Origin: Candidatus Thorarchaeota archaeon
GTDB taxonomy: Archaea > Asgardarchaeota > Thorarchaeia > Thorarchaeales > Thorarchaeaceae
Length of the DNA: 13,150 nt
Reading direction: 5' to 3'
Assembly (NCBI GenBank): GCA_018238825.1
Contig: JABCSP010000033.1
Location: 1-13,150 of the forward strand
Part shown: piece by piece, positions 12,498 to 13,150 of the stretch
Layout of the letters: each line of letters starts with the position of its first letter
Position numbering within the stretch: the stretch's first letter is position 1
The notes under the pieces: generated by a model
Database searches by the model: none
What the model was told of the DNA's origin: nothing
Seen by the model: only the letters and a program-made list of their open reading frames with translations
Position numbers and translations under genes: made by a program

Positions 12498-13150
12498 TTG
12501 AGCCTGAGAGGTAAAAGCGTTGTAGACCTGTCGGATTTCGAGAGGTTTGAATTAAGACAATTATTGGATACTGGACATGACCTAAAGAGAAAGCAGAAGC
12601 GTGGAGAACCACATGAGATTCTGAAGGGCAAGTCCATGGCAATGATCTTTATGAAATCGTCAACCAGAACTCGTGTTTCATTTGAGGTAGGAATGACCCA
12701 ACTTGGAGGTCATGCTCTATACTTGCAACCAAGTGGTACCCAACTTGGTCGCGGAGAAACAATAGGTGATACAGCACAGGTTTTGAGTAGATATTGTGAT
12801 GTAATCATGGCACGCGTCTTCGGGCACGATGAAGTGACTGGACTTGCAAAGTATGGTACGGTTCCTGTAATCAATGGTCTCTCTGATCTTCTTCATCCCT
12901 GCCAAATCATGGCAGACATGATGACCATAGAAGAACATCGAGGAAACTTAGAGGGTCAGAAAATTGTGTATGTTGGTGATTCGAATAACGTGAGTAATTC
13001 AATCATGCAGGGCTGTACGATTATGGGAATGGATGTTACCATTGGTTCACCCAAGGGTTACACTCCTTCTGAAGAGATTTTGAAGAAGGCAACACAGCTA
13101 AGTAAGAAGTATGGTACAACTCTGGAAGTTGTGAATAATCCGGATGATGC
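12498..13150 (+). CDS. argF: Ornithine carbamoyltransferase (partial, 3' end beyond window)
   Basis: This cytoplasmic enzyme joins ornithine and carbamoyl phosphate to form citrulline in arginine synthesis. The 217 residues present show the carbamoyl-phosphate loop KSSTRTR (53-59), GTQLGRGETIGDTAQVLSRY (80-99), the OTC-type HPCQ (133-136; aspartate carbamoyltransferase usually has HPTQ), and GDSNNVSNS (160-168) opening the ornithine-binding domain. Full-length enzymes are about 300-310 aa, so roughly the last third is missing. The start is TTG 12498, six bases after GAGGTG; upstream in-frame GTG and TTG codons overlap that Shine-Dalgarno site. MSLRGKSVVDLSDFERFELR is a usual N-terminus. It appears functionally unrelated to the preceding translation genes and has its own TATA box. 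Confidence 0.97.
   Translation, partial: MSLRGKSVVDLSDFERFELRQLLDTGHDLKRKQKRGEPHEILKGKSMAMIFMKSSTRTRVSFEVGMTQLGGHALYLQPSGTQLGRGETIGDTAQVLSRYCDVIMARVFGHDEVTGLAKYGTVPVINGLSDLLHPCQIMADMMTIEEHRGNLEGQKIVYVGDSNNVSNSIMQGCTIMGMDVTIGSPKGYTPSEEILKKATQLSKKYGTTLEVVNNPDD

Noticed and set aside
12448..12938. Minus-strand frames opposite argF
   Set aside because: They are antisense to an ornithine carbamoyltransferase with intact motifs and have no support as genes.

Overview
This is an archaeal chromosome segment. The evidence is a run of genes found together only in archaea and eukaryotes: RNase P component 4, a CRM-domain protein, eS19, a PDCD5-like protein, eL39, eL31, aIF6, eL20 (LX), prefoldin alpha and FtsY. 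GGTGA/GAGGTG Shine-Dalgarno sites and TATA-type promoters support this. Small type I membrane proteins with N-glycosylation sequons, one with an Ig-like ectodomain, and TPR proteins next to the translation genes would fit an Asgard archaeon such as Thorarchaeia. That placement is an inference; no gene here proves it.

Layout. Bases 1-149 hold the C-terminus of an unidentified gene, followed by a minus-strand tRNA-Gly(TCC) with encoded CCA. Two minus-strand genes follow: an unknown membrane-anchored surface protein, and the rRNA methyltransferase Nep1 just upstream of it. From 2141 the plus strand carries rnp4, a CRM/YhbY-like gene, eS19, a PDCD5-like gene and a 51-codon eL39 gene. At 3912 this series stops. 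About 5.8 kb follows in which every gene is on the opposite strand: a 714-aa protein I do not recognise, a small Ig-like membrane protein and two tandem paralogous TPR proteins. The plus-strand series then resumes at 9708 with eL31, aIF6, eL20, prefoldin alpha and FtsY. It ends with a separately promoted ornithine carbamoyltransferase gene that runs off the window.

The plus-strand genes form a co-directional set for RNA processing, ribosome assembly (aIF6, eL39, eL31, eL20, eS19), co-translational folding (prefoldin) and membrane targeting (FtsY), mostly with short gaps and good Shine-Dalgarno sites. Four opposite-strand genes split it between eL39 and eL31, which are usually neighbours in archaea. 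A perfect 30-bp direct repeat lies on both sides of three of these four genes, in non-coding DNA at 6402-6431 and 9495-9524.

The strongest items for a second look are that 30-bp repeat pair with the split operon, the orphan 714-aa protein, the paralogous TPR pair, and a long acidic N-terminal extension on eL31.
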